Shown: positions 25,995-35,115, numbered from the stretch's first letter. The stretch: DNA of 64,000 nt from Aequorivita aurantiaca (GCF_030410135.1 NZ_JAUGQQ010000005.1:124001-188000); one strand, 5' to 3'. A program made the numbers and translations. Notes: generated from the sequence alone by a model not told the origin.

Positions 25995-27377
25995 ATGAAA
26001 ATAATTTACAAAGCTATACCATTTCTGGTAACTTTATTTTTATCCTCTTGCTCGGCATATTTTAATCAACCGATGTTCCAGGAACCTTCCAGGACCGGCG
26101 AATTGTCTAAATCTACAAACAAACTTTTGGATTTACCACCTGCTGCACAACCTGTTGAAGTTGCTGTCTATAATTTTAGCGATCAGACCGGTCAATATAA
26201 GGCAGTAGAGTTGGGAAGTACATTTAGTACTGCAGTTTCACAAGGAGGAACTACAATGTTGATAAAAGCTTTAGAGGATTCGGGCTGGTTCATTCCAATT
26301 GAGAGAGAGAATTTAAATAATTTATCCACGGAAAGAAATATTATCCGAAATACGAAACAGGAATATGTTAAAAACCTAAATCCAAACGAACCGCCGTTGC
26401 CACCATTATTATATGCTGGTTTATTGTTGGAAGGGGGGGTGATTTCTTACGATACCAATATTATAACTGGGGGAATAGGAGCGAGATATTTTGGCTTGGG
26501 CGGTTCCGCAAAATATAGACAGGACCGAATTACCGTCTACTTAAGGGCAGTTTCCACCAGTAATGGCGAAATCTTAAAAACGGTTTACGTTTCAAAAACT
26601 ATCCTTTCGCAGGCTATCGACGCTAGCTTTTTCCGCTTCGTTAAATTTCAACGATTATTGGAAGCAGAGACAGGGGTAACTCAGAACGAACCCGTGCAAT
26701 TGGCCATGAAGGATGCCATTGAGAAGGCCGTTCATGACCTGATTATTGAAGGTATTCAAAAACAATTCTGGAGCTCACAAGGTGGAAAGGAAGTAAATGA
26801 TCAACTAGTTGCTGAATATATAGCTGAAAAGGAAACGGATGAATCAACACTGCTGTTTGATAGATTACAAGTGGGAAGGGATGCACAAAATACTTTAGGA
26901 ATTTCATTAGGGGGCAATTTACCTGATAATGATTATTCAACCCAAGAGCTGGGATTTTTGGGAAGTTTGGAGTATGGAAGGCATTTTGGACGATTTTTTA
27001 ACGTGAATTTAAAAACATCGGTTTTTAGAATTGATAATGGTAGACAGTATAGAAATGTTTTTGCAAGTGCAGACATTAATGGGCAATTCGCATTACTTCC
27101 AAATGATAAGCTCACGCCTTTTGTTTATGCAGGTTCTGGTGTAATTATTAGTTTGTTGGATCCGAAAAATGACAATGCCTTTGATACCGGTGAACCATTT
27201 TTTAAGGTTCAGTACGGAGTGGGCCTAGAATATTTTATTTCGAAAAAAGTAGGAGTAAAATTATTCGGTGAACATAACCTTGTTTTTACCGATAAGTTAG
27301 AGAAAGCCGTCCAAGGTAAGAGGAACGATTTTTATTTTAATTTTGGGGTGGGCGTAAATTATTATTTTAAACTATAA
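25995..27377 (+). CDS. csgG: CsgG secretion channel with C-terminal beta-barrel-like extension
   Basis: 460 aa, against about 277 in E. coli. Lipobox LSSC near residue 20 marks an outer-membrane lipoprotein. Residues 50-270 are the CsgG domain (VAVYNFSDQTGQYK, STAVSQGGTTMLIKAL, ARYFGLGGSAKYRQDRITVYLRAV). After a short linker, residues 295-460 form about eight alternating amphipathic strands ending VGVNYYFKL, with an aromatic C-terminal strand as in small outer-membrane barrels (OmpA transmembrane type). The extension is in one frame with no sign of error. Role of the second barrel is unknown; anchoring or surface contact is possible. Confidence 0.88.
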   Translation: MKIIYKAIPFLVTLFLSSCSAYFNQPMFQEPSRTGELSKSTNKLLDLPPAAQPVEVAVYNFSDQTGQYKAVELGSTFSTAVSQGGTTMLIKALEDSGWFIPIERENLNNLSTERNIIRNTKQEYVKNLNPNEPPLPPLLYAGLLLEGGVISYDTNIITGGIGARYFGLGGSAKYRQDRITVYLRAVSTSNGEILKTVYVSKTILSQAIDASFFRFVKFQRLLEAETGVTQNEPVQLAMKDAIEKAVHDLIIEGIQKQFWSSQGGKEVNDQLVAEYIAEKETDESTLLFDRLQVGRDAQNTLGISLGGNLPDNDYSTQELGFLGSLEYGRHFGRFFNVNLKTSVFRIDNGRQYRNVFASADINGQFALLPNDKLTPFVYAGSGVIISLLDPKNDNAFDTGEPFFKVQYGVGLEYFISKKVGVKLFGEHNLVFTDKLEKAVQGKRNDFYFNFGVGVNYYFKL

Positions 27378-27398
27378 AAAATTTAATAATATAAGACA

Positions 27399-28922
27399 AT
27401 GAAAAAATTGATAACCTTATTTTCTGTATGTCTATTTCTTTTACATATCAGTTGTAGTGAAGACACGATAGATGTTGTGTTGATGGGAAATCTTTCCGGA
27501 AAGGTTACAGACAAATTAACAGGGGTACCGTTGGAAAATGTGAAAATAACAACAAATCCAGCATCTACGACCGTTTTCACGGATTCAATAGGGAGGTTTA
27601 GAATTAATAATATACCAGTAGATGATTATTCCGTCCAAGCTGAATTGAGTGGTTATGCCGCAGGTTTTGAAGCTACGGCCGTTACTGAAGGCCAGACTGC
27701 CGCAGTTTCTTTTGAGCTCTCCTTAGCTAATTCTGATAACAATCCACCCACTATTCCAATTTTGATATCACCCGAAGATGGCGCGGTAGATTTGCCTCTG
27801 GAAGTACAATTCATTTGGGAAGCCTCCGATCCAGAAGATGATGAGCTTTCTTATACGCTAGATTTGCGAAATGGAAGCACTGATGAAGTTCAAGTTTTTG
27901 AAGTAGGCCAGGATACTACCTTTACGGTAAGCAATCTTCAATTGGCCACGAAATATTTTTGGCAAGTTACGGTCACCGATGAAACAAATGATCCTGTGAG
28001 TTCGCTTATTAGTGAATTTAAAACGCTTACATTGCCTGACAATCCATATATTTTTGTAAAGGAAAAAAATGGAAGTCTTGTTATATTTTCAGGGGCACAG
28101 GATACGGTAACTGGAGGAAATACCACACCGGATTTCAATGTTCTGCAGCTAACCAGTGATAACACAAATAGTTTTAGACCTCGAAAAAGCAACATTCTTA
28201 AAAGAATTGCCTTTTTGCGCAATTCCGGGGGGAATACGAATATTTTTACAATGAATTATGACGGAACAGATGTTAGACAAATAACCAGTCAAAGACCTTT
28301 AGCTGGGTTCAGAACTGAAGAATTAGATTTTACTTGGGCTAAAAATGATAGTAAACTATATTATCCATATTTTGATAAATTATATTCTGTAAATTCGGAT
28401 GGGAGCGGATTTATGTTAGAATACACCACAAGTGATGGTGCCTTTATTTCAGAAGTCGCCGTTCCGGAATTTGATGACAATTTAGTGTTGTTAAAAACGA
28501 ATAACCCAAGCGGATATGACGTACGTATTTATACGGCAAGAATTGATACGGATACAGAGGAAACCATTATTCTGGAAAATGTAAGTGGCGCGGCCGGAGG
28601 AATTGACATTACGTCAAATGCCGATAGTGTTGTATACACCTGGGATAAAAGTGGAAATCAAAATTCCTCCTATAAAATTTCTGAAAGCAGAATATTTCTT
28701 TTTACAATAGGAAGCGGAAATCCTCCCATGGAATTGGACACAAACGCCATTCCTGGCGAAAATGATTTGGATGTCAAATATTCCCCCTCCGAAGGTGGCG
28801 TAATATTTACACGGGTCAAAAGTAACTTTGGAGCGGATCCAGCTATCTATTCATTTTCATTTGACCAAAATCAGGAGGATCAATTATTATTTACTAAAGC
28901 ATTTATGCCCGACTGGCAATAA
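27399..28922 (+). CDS. Lipoprotein with CarboxypepD_reg, Fn3 and beta-propeller regions, in the curli operon
   Basis: 507 aa. Lipobox HISC near residue 20. About 28-110: CarboxypepD_reg-like domain (GNLSGKVTDKLTGVPLENV). About 118-210: fibronectin type III-like domain (PPTIPILISPEDGA ... TKYFWQVTVTDE). About 215-507: TolB/PD40-like propeller repeats (NTNIFTMNYDGTDVRQIT, DSKLYYPYFDKLYSVNSDGSG). Starts 21 nt after csgG and ends at the operon terminator, so it is very probably co-transcribed with csgE-F-G. No enzyme motif. A surface-binding or fibre-anchoring role is a guess from the domain types. Confidence 0.75.
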   Translation: MKKLITLFSVCLFLLHISCSEDTIDVVLMGNLSGKVTDKLTGVPLENVKITTNPASTTVFTDSIGRFRINNIPVDDYSVQAELSGYAAGFEATAVTEGQTAAVSFELSLANSDNNPPTIPILISPEDGAVDLPLEVQFIWEASDPEDDELSYTLDLRNGSTDEVQVFEVGQDTTFTVSNLQLATKYFWQVTVTDETNDPVSSLISEFKTLTLPDNPYIFVKEKNGSLVIFSGAQDTVTGGNTTPDFNVLQLTSDNTNSFRPRKSNILKRIAFLRNSGGNTNIFTMNYDGTDVRQITSQRPLAGFRTEELDFTWAKNDSKLYYPYFDKLYSVNSDGSGFMLEYTTSDGAFISEVAVPEFDDNLVLLKTNNPSGYDVRIYTARIDTDTEETIILENVSGAAGGIDITSNADSVVYTWDKSGNQNSSYKISESRIFLFTIGSGNPPMELDTNAIPGENDLDVKYSPSEGGVIFTRVKSNFGADPAIYSFSFDQNQEDQLLFTKAFMPDWQ

Positions 28923-28945
28923 TTCGCTAAAAAATTCAAATCACT

Positions 28946-28972
28946 AAAGCCCACCTTTGTGGGCTTTTTTTT
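28946..28972 (+). terminator. Terminator of the curli export operon
   Basis: Stem AAAGCCCAC / GTGGGCTTT with a 4-nt loop and a run of T residues, 24 nt after the lipoprotein stop. Confidence 0.9.
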
Positions 28973-28978
28973 AATCCG

Positions 28979-28986
28979 TACTTTTG
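28979..28986 (+). promoter_or_regulatory. -7 box of purM
   Basis: TACTTTTG ends 17 nt before the ATG at 29004, directly after the curli operon terminator. Confidence 0.55.
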
Positions 28987-29003
28987 CAACTTAATCAATT
29001 TCA

Positions 29004-30182
29004 ATGAGCAAAGAAATTTCAAAAAGGTATGCCCAACGTGGCGTTTCTGCAGGAAAGGAAGACGTACACAATGCTATTAAAAATGTGGACAAAGGTCTTT
29101 TCCCAAAAGCATTTTGCAAAATTGTTCCGGATTTTTTGACGGGTGATGAAAAGCATTGCCTTATCATGCACGCTGATGGAGCCGGTACAAAATCTTCACT
29201 TGCTTATACTTATTGGAAGGAAACAGGTGATATTTCGGTTTGGAAAGGTATTGCTCAAGATGCCCTAATAATGAATATCGATGATTTGCTATGCGTCGGT
29301 GCTGTCGATAATATTATGCTATCATCAACTATTGGCAGGAACAAAAACTTAATTTCCGGAGAAGTCATCTCGGAAATAATAAATGGTACGGAGGAATTGA
29401 TTTCGGAAATGAAACAATTTGGCGTAACCATTCATTCCACAGGAGGGGAAACGGCAGATGTTGGTGACCTGGTTAGAACCATTATAGTAGATTCCACGGT
29501 TACTGCCCGTATGAAACGTTCAGATGTTATTGATAACCGAAATATTAAACCAGGTGATGTTATTGTGGGTTTAGCCTCTTTCGGACAGGCTTCTTATGAA
29601 AGGGAATTTAATGGGGGCATGGGCAGCAATGGCCTCACTTCAGCAAGACATGATGTTTTCCAAAAATATTTGGCCGAAAAATATCCCGAAAGCTTTGACG
29701 CTTCCATGAATAATGATTTGGTTTATTCGGGATCAAAAATGCTCACGGATACTGTGGAAAATAGTCCGTTGAATGCTGGAAAATTAGTGCTTTCGCCAAC
29801 AAGAACTTACGCACCAATTATTAAGGAAGTGCTTTCCATATTTTCTAATAAGGATATTCATGGAATGGTTCACTGCAGTGGTGGGGCGCAGACAAAGATT
29901 CTTCATTTTATTGAAAACCTGCATATCATAAAAAATAATCTGTTTCAAATTCCACCACTTTTTAAGCTAATTCAATCAGAGAGCGGAACAGATTGGAAGG
30001 AAATGTACCAAGTTTTCAATATGGGCCATCGAATGGAACTTTATGTACCCGAAGAGATTGCACAAACTATTATCAATATTTCGAAATCCTTCAATGTTGA
30101 AGCAAAAATTATAGGCAGGGTAGAAGCTTCAGAAACTAAAAAATTGACCATCACTACGGAAATGGGAAGTTTTGAATATTAA
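29004..30182 (+). CDS. purM: Phosphoribosylformylglycinamidine cyclo-ligase (AIR synthase)
   Basis: 392 aa, longer than the about 345 aa of E. coli PurM but normal for Bacteroidota. ATP-dependent ring closure giving aminoimidazole ribonucleotide in purine synthesis. N-terminal AIRS domain: RYAQRGVSAGKEDVHNAI, HADGAGTKSSLAY, MNIDDLLCVGA and HSTGGETADVGDLV; C-terminal AIRS_C domain with the glycine-rich MVHCSGGAQTKIL and VFNMGHRMEL. These replace the classical ITGGG motif, so the enzyme is a divergent PurM; the gene might also be called AIR synthase-related protein. Confidence 0.85.
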   Translation: MSKEISKRYAQRGVSAGKEDVHNAIKNVDKGLFPKAFCKIVPDFLTGDEKHCLIMHADGAGTKSSLAYTYWKETGDISVWKGIAQDALIMNIDDLLCVGAVDNIMLSSTIGRNKNLISGEVISEIINGTEELISEMKQFGVTIHSTGGETADVGDLVRTIIVDSTVTARMKRSDVIDNRNIKPGDVIVGLASFGQASYEREFNGGMGSNGLTSARHDVFQKYLAEKYPESFDASMNNDLVYSGSKMLTDTVENSPLNAGKLVLSPTRTYAPIIKEVLSIFSNKDIHGMVHCSGGAQTKILHFIENLHIIKNNLFQIPPLFKLIQSESGTDWKEMYQVFNMGHRMELYVPEEIAQTIINISKSFNVEAKIIGRVEASETKKLTITTEMGSFEY

Positions 30183-30294
30183 ATGTGGTAAGCAATATAT
30201 AACTCGATTTTAACCTATCTGAATGCCTTGCACTTGGCTTTATAAAAAGGGAAAATTTCCATATTTACCACAGTTTTCATTCTTTAAAAAAGTG

Positions 30295-30302
30295 TAAATT
30301 TG
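30295..30302 (+). promoter_or_regulatory. -7 box of prfA
   Basis: TAAATTTG (TAnnTTTG) ends 19 nt before the ATG at 30322. Confidence 0.55.
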
Positions 30303-30321
30303 CACCCATTACAAAAACAAT

Positions 30322-31398
30322 ATGTTAGACAGGCTTCAAATTATAAAACAACGTTTTGACGAGGTAAGTGACCTAATTATTCAACCAGATATTATCAGTG
30401 ACCAAAAACGGTATATCCAGTTAAATAAAGAATATAAAGACCTTCGAATTTTGATGGAAAAGCGCTCGGAATTTATGGAGCTTACCGATAATATAAACGA
30501 AGCTGAAGAAATTATTGCAGACGGAAGCGACGTTGAAATGATTGAAATGGCGAAATTGCAATTGGAAGAGGCCAAAGTACGTTTGCCAAAATTAGAAGAA
30601 GAAATTAAATTCCTGTTGGTACCTAAAGATCCCGAGGATGCGAAAAATGCGGTAATGGAAATTAGGGCGGGAACCGGTGGTGACGAAGCCAGTATCTTTG
30701 CTGGCGATCTTTTCCGAATGTACACTAAATATTGCGAGAGCAAAGGTTGGAAAACTAATGTGATTGATTTTAATGAAGGAACTAGTGGCGGCTTTAAAGA
30801 AGTGCAAATTGAGATAGAAGGCGAAGATGTTTATGGCACACTTAAGTTTGAGGCAGGCGTACACCGCGTACAGCGAGTTCCGCAGACCGAAACCCAGGGC
30901 CGCGTTCATACCAGTGCCGCAACGGTAATGGTGTTTCCGGAAGCTGAAGAATTTGATATTGAAGTGAATCCAAAGGATGTAAGAGTAGATTTTTTCTGTT
31001 CATCGGGTCCAGGTGGTCAATCGGTAAACACTACTTACTCAGCGGTGCGTTTAACCCATATTCCCACGGGAATTGTGGCACAGTGCCAAGATCAAAAGTC
31101 ACAACACAAAAATAAGGAGAAAGCATTTAGAGTACTTCGATCCCGATTGTATGATCTTGAACTTGCCAAAAAGCAGGCAGAAGATGCTCTTAAGCGGGGA
31201 TCGATGGTGACGAGTGGAGATAGGAGCGCAAAAATTAGAACCTATAATTATCCGCAGGGCCGGGTGACGGATCATCGAATTAACCTTACGCTCTACAATT
31301 TGGGGAATATTATGAACGGTGACGTTCAAGAAATAATAAATGAACTTCAATTAGTGAGCAACACCGAAAAATTAAAGGAAACGGGCGAAACTTTTTAA
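30322..31398 (+). CDS. prfA: Peptide chain release factor 1
   Basis: 358 aa. Reads UAA/UAG and triggers peptidyl-tRNA hydrolysis. The stop-codon-reading motif is PQT in [10 protein letters not shown] (PxT class, type RF1, not the SPF of RF2), and the catalytic GGQ is in [18 protein letters not shown] (about 232-249). Start and length are standard. Followed 28 nt later by pyrF. Confidence 0.97.
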   Translation: MLDRLQIIKQRFDEVSDLIIQPDIISDQKRYIQLNKEYKDLRILMEKRSEFMELTDNINEAEEIIADGSDVEMIEMAKLQLEEAKVRLPKLEEEIKFLLVPKDPEDAKNAVMEIRAGTGGDEASIFAGDLFRMYTKYCESKGWKTNVIDFNEGTSGGFKEVQIEIEGEDVYGTLKFEAGVHRVQRVPQTETQGRVHTSAATVMVFPEAEEFDIEVNPKDVRVDFFCSSGPGGQSVNTTYSAVRLTHIPTGIVAQCQDQKSQHKNKEKAFRVLRSRLYDLELAKKQAEDALKRGSMVTSGDRSAKIRTYNYPQGRVTDHRINLTLYNLGNIMNGDVQEIINELQLVSNTEKLKETGETF

Positions 31399-31426
31399 TC
31401 TCAATTCCTTCTGAAACAATCTTATC

Positions 31427-32248
31427 ATGACTATTGAAAATTTAATTTCAGAAATTAGGAAAAAAAACTCCTTTCTCTGCGTTGGTCTCGATGTTGATCT
31501 CGATAAAATTCCTCCCTTTCTGTTAATGGAAGATGATCCAATTTTTTCATTCAACAAAGCAATAATTGATGCGACGCATACTTTCACGGTTGCTTATAAA
31601 CCTAATACGGCTTTTTATGAGGCATATGGCATAAAAGGCTGGAAGGCATTGGAAAAAACAATAAAATATTTAAACACAGCCTATCCCGAAATTTTCACAA
31701 TAGCCGATGCAAAACGAGGCGATATCGGCAACACGTCCACTAGATATGCTAAAGCTTTTTTTGATGATTTGGGATTCGATTCCGTAACCGTCGCACCTTA
31801 TATGGGAAGAGACTCTGTGGAACCTTTTCTCGCTTTTGAAAATAAACATACTATTTTATTGGCACTTACCTCAAATGAAGGTGCTGCAGATTTCCAAACC
31901 TTAAAAAACGGGAAAGAAGATTTCTATAAACAAGTTTTACGGATTTCCAAAACTTGGAAAAATTCGGAAAATCTTATGTATGTGGCTGGTGCCACTAAGG
32001 CTGAATATCTTGCGGAAATTCGGGAGTTGGTCCCCCACAATTTTTTATTGGTTCCAGGTATTGGCGCCCAAGGCGGAAATTTGAAAGAAGTGTGCAAATA
32101 TGGTCTGACGGAAAATGTTGGTCTCTTAATAAATTCTTCTCGGTCTATTATTTATGCTTCAAATAATTCTGATTTTGCGGAAGCAGCTGCTAACGAAGCA
32201 GCCAAAATGCAACTTGAAATGAAAGCTATTCTCAATGGAATTCATTGA
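31427..32248 (+). CDS. pyrF: Orotidine 5'-phosphate decarboxylase (type 2)
   Basis: 273 aa, the longer group-2 form. Last step of UMP synthesis. LCVGLDVDLDKIP at the N-terminus binds the substrate, the catalytic lysine loop is TIADAKRGDIGNTS (about 89-102), and LVPGIGAQGG is the phosphate-binding region. The last 14 nt overlap the next gene. Confidence 0.95.
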   Translation: MTIENLISEIRKKNSFLCVGLDVDLDKIPPFLLMEDDPIFSFNKAIIDATHTFTVAYKPNTAFYEAYGIKGWKALEKTIKYLNTAYPEIFTIADAKRGDIGNTSTRYAKAFFDDLGFDSVTVAPYMGRDSVEPFLAFENKHTILLALTSNEGAADFQTLKNGKEDFYKQVLRISKTWKNSENLMYVAGATKAEYLAEIRELVPHNFLLVPGIGAQGGNLKEVCKYGLTENVGLLINSSRSIIYASNNSDFAEAAANEAAKMQLEMKAILNGIH

Positions 32249-33014
32249 TCAAATAGGTAGACGGATTGATTTAAATAAAACGCCTTCAAGAATTGTTTCC
32301 TTAGTTCCCTCACAAACCGAGTTAATAGTAACTCTTGGTTTGGAAACCCAACTTGTGGGAATCACGAAATTCTGCGTACACCCCTCGCACTTACGAGCTG
32401 AGAAAACGATTGTTGGAGGTACAAAAAAAGTTAATTATGAGAAAATAAAAGCGCTACAGCCGGATGTGATTATATGTAACAAGGAGGAGAATACCCGCGA
32501 AATGGTACTTCGTTTAGAAACCATTGCTCCTGTTTGGGTTAGCGATATTTCTTCCATTTCCCAGAGTAATGAGATGATTGAAAAGCTTGGGACACTTTTT
32601 GGAAAAAAGAGACAGGCATTAAATTTAATTTCAAAGATTGAAACGGAATTAAATGATTTTCAAATTTATATGAAATTGGTTCCAAGGAAAAAGGTGATTT
32701 ATACAATCTGGAAAGATCCCTTTATGGCCGCTGGTAGAAATACTTTTATAAACACTCTTCTCGAATTGAATAATTTCGAAAATTGCATAATTGAGGAAAA
32801 CTCCCGCTATCCCATCATCTCATTGAATGAAATGGACCGTGCCGAATTGGTTCTTCTCTCCACAGAACCTTATCCTTTTAATAAGCACCATGTTGTAGCT
32901 TTGCAAAATGAAATCAGAAGAAAAGTACGGTTAGTAAATGGCGAGTACTTTAGTTGGTATGGCAGCAGACTGTTATTCGCTTTTGATTATTTCAGAAGCC
33001 TTCACCAAGTTTAG
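32235..33014 (+). CDS. BtuF-like helical-backbone substrate-binding protein
   Basis: 259 aa with the metal/cobalamin receptor fold pattern (PSRIVSLVPSQTELIVTLGLETQLVGIT, ALQPDVIICNKEENT, VSDISSISQ). There is no signal peptide or lipobox: the protein starts MEFIDQIGRRIDL. The start overlaps pyrF by 14 nt in another frame, and the next in-frame codon choices give no leader either. Similar leaderless relatives occur next to flavobacterial housekeeping genes. Could be cytosolic or miscalled; ligand unknown, cobalamin or another metal chelate possible. Confidence 0.8.
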   Translation: MEFIDQIGRRIDLNKTPSRIVSLVPSQTELIVTLGLETQLVGITKFCVHPSHLRAEKTIVGGTKKVNYEKIKALQPDVIICNKEENTREMVLRLETIAPVWVSDISSISQSNEMIEKLGTLFGKKRQALNLISKIETELNDFQIYMKLVPRKKVIYTIWKDPFMAAGRNTFINTLLELNNFENCIIEENSRYPIISLNEMDRAELVLLSTEPYPFNKHHVVALQNEIRRKVRLVNGEYFSWYGSRLLFAFDYFRSLHQV

Positions 33015-33016
33015 GA

Positions 33017-33199
33017 TTATTTATCGCCTCGCCGAAGTGTTAAATATTTAATTTCCTGATAAAGTTTATCTGCCTGATTATGAATTTTATCGCTTTGTTC
33101 CGTATCCCTTAAAGCTATTTCGAAAGATCTCCTCATTAAAAAGGTGTATCTCTCTTTCAATTTTTCTATTCTACTTTTCTTTCTGAACCAGTGCATCAT
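33017..33199 (-). CDS. Lacal_2735 family small protein
   Basis: 60 aa, charged and helical (WFRKKSRIEKLKERYTFLMRRSFEIA...). The FRKKS..EKLKERY opening and length fit the Lacal_2735/DUF6435 family of small Bacteroidota proteins of unknown function. A -7 box lies at 33220-33227. Convergent with the BtuF-like gene, 2 nt apart. Confidence 0.75.
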   Translation of the reverse strand: MMHWFRKKSRIEKLKERYTFLMRRSFEIALRDTEQSDKIHNQADKLYQEIKYLTLRRGDK

Positions 33200-33219
33200 T
33201 TCTCTTTCGCTTGTAATAA

Positions 33220-33227
33220 CAAATATA
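33220..33227 (-). promoter_or_regulatory. -7 box of the Lacal_2735 gene
   Basis: Minus-strand TATATTTG, 20 nt before the ATG at 33199. Confidence 0.55.
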
Positions 33228-33316
33228 CTTTTGAAATACCGAAGTAATTATTAACGTCAGGTTAATGGAGTCTTAAAACTATAAAAAATGCTTTCTACCA
33301 AAGTGAAATTTAATTG

Positions 33317-34030
33317 CTAATCCTGAAGAGCGAAAACTTGTTTTAATAGCGGAGTGGTCCGGGCAGATATATTATTCCGAATTTGTTTTTCCTCTATGCT
33401 TATCATTTTATATACACCTTTGAGTGCTTCATTGGTTACGTAATCCGTAAGATCTGGATTTACTCTTGTTACAAAGGGTACAGAATTGTATTTTGTAATA
33501 ATGTTGCTCCAAATTTGGTCCGCACCCACTTTTGAGAATGAAGTTTTAATAACGGGATTAAATTTAGAGTATAGAGCATTCGTAGTTCGCTGCTCTAAAT
33601 ATTGTGTAGCAGCATTGTCTGCTCCTAAAAGTATATTTTTTGCATCTGTAAATGTTATTTCTTTAACCGCATTCACAAATATTGGGGTTGCCTCTCTCAC
33701 GGCATCTTCCGCCGCACGGTTCAAAACTTTCAAACCTTCATCGGCTAAACTTCCTAAGCCAATATCACGCAGAGTTTGATCTACTTTCTGTAATTCTTGG
33801 GGCAGTGTTATTTTAACTAATTGGTTTTTGTAAAAACCATCCTTCTGGGTGAGCTTTGTCACTTGCTTATCAATTCCCAAATCTAACGCTTGCCTTAAAC
33901 CTTTTGCAATGGTATTGGTATCAATTCCAATTCCTGATTGATTGGGAAGTGTGTCTACCACATGTTGCAATTCGGCACAGGAAATAAGCGCAAATGTGGT
34001 GCAAAGAAGTAATATTTTTTTAAACCGCAT
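33317..34030 (-). CDS. DUF4197 lipoprotein
   Basis: 237 aa from the ATG at 34030 (MRFKKILLLCTTFALISC). The frame opens 6 codons earlier, but the -7 box at 34053-34060 places transcription start too close for that codon. Lipobox LISC. DUF4197 features: IAKGLRQALDLGIDKQVTKLTQKDGFYKN and VTRVNPDLTDYVTNEALKGVY. Helical periplasmic protein of unknown function, common in Bacteroidota and some Proteobacteria. Confidence 0.87.
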   Translation of the reverse strand: MRFKKILLLCTTFALISCAELQHVVDTLPNQSGIGIDTNTIAKGLRQALDLGIDKQVTKLTQKDGFYKNQLVKITLPQELQKVDQTLRDIGLGSLADEGLKVLNRAAEDAVREATPIFVNAVKEITFTDAKNILLGADNAATQYLEQRTTNALYSKFNPVIKTSFSKVGADQIWSNIITKYNSVPFVTRVNPDLTDYVTNEALKGVYKMISIEEKQIRNNISARTTPLLKQVFALQD

Positions 34031-34052
34031 ATATTTTATGTTTATCATTTTT

Positions 34053-34060
34053 CAAATATA
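34053..34060 (-). promoter_or_regulatory. -7 box of the DUF4197 gene
   Basis: Minus-strand TATATTTG, 22 nt before the ATG at 34030; fixes the start. Confidence 0.55.
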
Positions 34061-34092
34061 AAAAAGGCCCTACGATATCGAAGGGCCTTTTC
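34060..34092 (-). terminator. Terminator after T9SS protein A
   Basis: Stem AAGGCCCT / AGGGCCTT followed on the minus strand by TTTTTATA; 21 nt beyond the stop at 34114. Confidence 0.8.
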
Positions 34093-34113
34093 TGTAAAAA
34101 TATTTTTGGCTAT

Positions 34114-35067
34114 TTATTTAAGCACTTTAACCGTCTTTGAAGAATCTCCGATAGTTACTTTAACTAGATAAGATCCAGAAGCTAGGTTCCCCATGTTGAT
34201 TGCTGGTGAAATTTTTCCAGGGTTTTCTTGAAGAACAACTTTTCCTAATAAATCATAAACAGTAACATTGTCAACAGCAGTACTTGACTTAATGTTCAAC
34301 ATATCCTTTACTGGGTTCGGATAAACTGAGAATTTAGCTGCCGAGAATTCATCAACACCTACAGTTGTAATGTCACCATTATAAAGGGTTACGTCATCTA
34401 TGTACATTTCATTATGGGCAGTTGCTGAATAGAAGTCCAAACCTGCCAATTCAATAAACACTTGCGTGTTAAATGCAAATGGATGTGCAAAAAAGAATTG
34501 AACATCATCAATGTACATATCCCAAGTTTCATTGTCAAGATCATAAACGCAATCCACTTTAAACCATTGATCCTCTGGATATGTAAAAGAAGCTGCTGAT
34601 AGTGTACATTCCTGACCTGCTGGACTTTGGTCAATGGTACCGATACCGCCAGATGCACCGTCACAGTTAAAGAATATATTACCACCCATTAAGGCTTGTA
34701 CCCACGCGGAACCTTCAGGAGTTAACGCAGCTTGCATGTTGAAATATCCTCCCTTTCCGGCAGGAATATATGCGTGAAATTGAATTGAATAGATGCCACT
34801 TGTTGGGGCTGAAGGCACCAAAAGCATTAAATCGGTGGCGAGGTTTCCAGGAATTAGAATAGATTGTAAACCGGAAAGAGCTTCATCATCTACAACGTTT
34901 GCCTCATCGGCACCGCCATCAACACCACTCCATGTTCTCCAATGTGGAGATTGAGCTGAAATACCTCCTAAATTATATGATTCAATGTCATCATATAGCT
35001 CCTGTTGAGCATTTGATGTAAAACTAAATGCTCCTAAAAGAAGCGCTACTAGGTAAACTTTTTTCAT
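34114..35067 (-). CDS. T9SS-secreted LamG/ConA-like protein A
   Basis: 317 aa. Signal peptide MKKVYLVALLLGAFSFTSNAQ, a beta-sandwich region of concanavalin-A/LamG character (about 22-240: DDIESYNLGGISAQSPHWRTWSG, WFKVDCVYDLDNETWDMYIDD, EMYIDDVTLY) and a type A type IX secretion sorting tail (about 248-317: SVYPNPVKDMLNI ... SSKTVKVLK). Such proteins pass through the T9SS and are usually attached to the cell surface. Probably binds carbohydrate or other ligand; no enzyme motif. Tandem paralogue of the next gene. Confidence 0.88.
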   Translation of the reverse strand: MKKVYLVALLLGAFSFTSNAQQELYDDIESYNLGGISAQSPHWRTWSGVDGGADEANVVDDEALSGLQSILIPGNLATDLMLLVPSAPTSGIYSIQFHAYIPAGKGGYFNMQAALTPEGSAWVQALMGGNIFFNCDGASGGIGTIDQSPAGQECTLSAASFTYPEDQWFKVDCVYDLDNETWDMYIDDVQFFFAHPFAFNTQVFIELAGLDFYSATAHNEMYIDDVTLYNGDITTVGVDEFSAAKFSVYPNPVKDMLNIKSSTAVDNVTVYDLLGKVVLQENPGKISPAINMGNLASGSYLVKVTIGDSSKTVKVLK

Positions 35068-35115
35068 AATTTTAATTTTATAATGTTTAATATTAAAGAA
35101 TCTACTATTTTAAAG

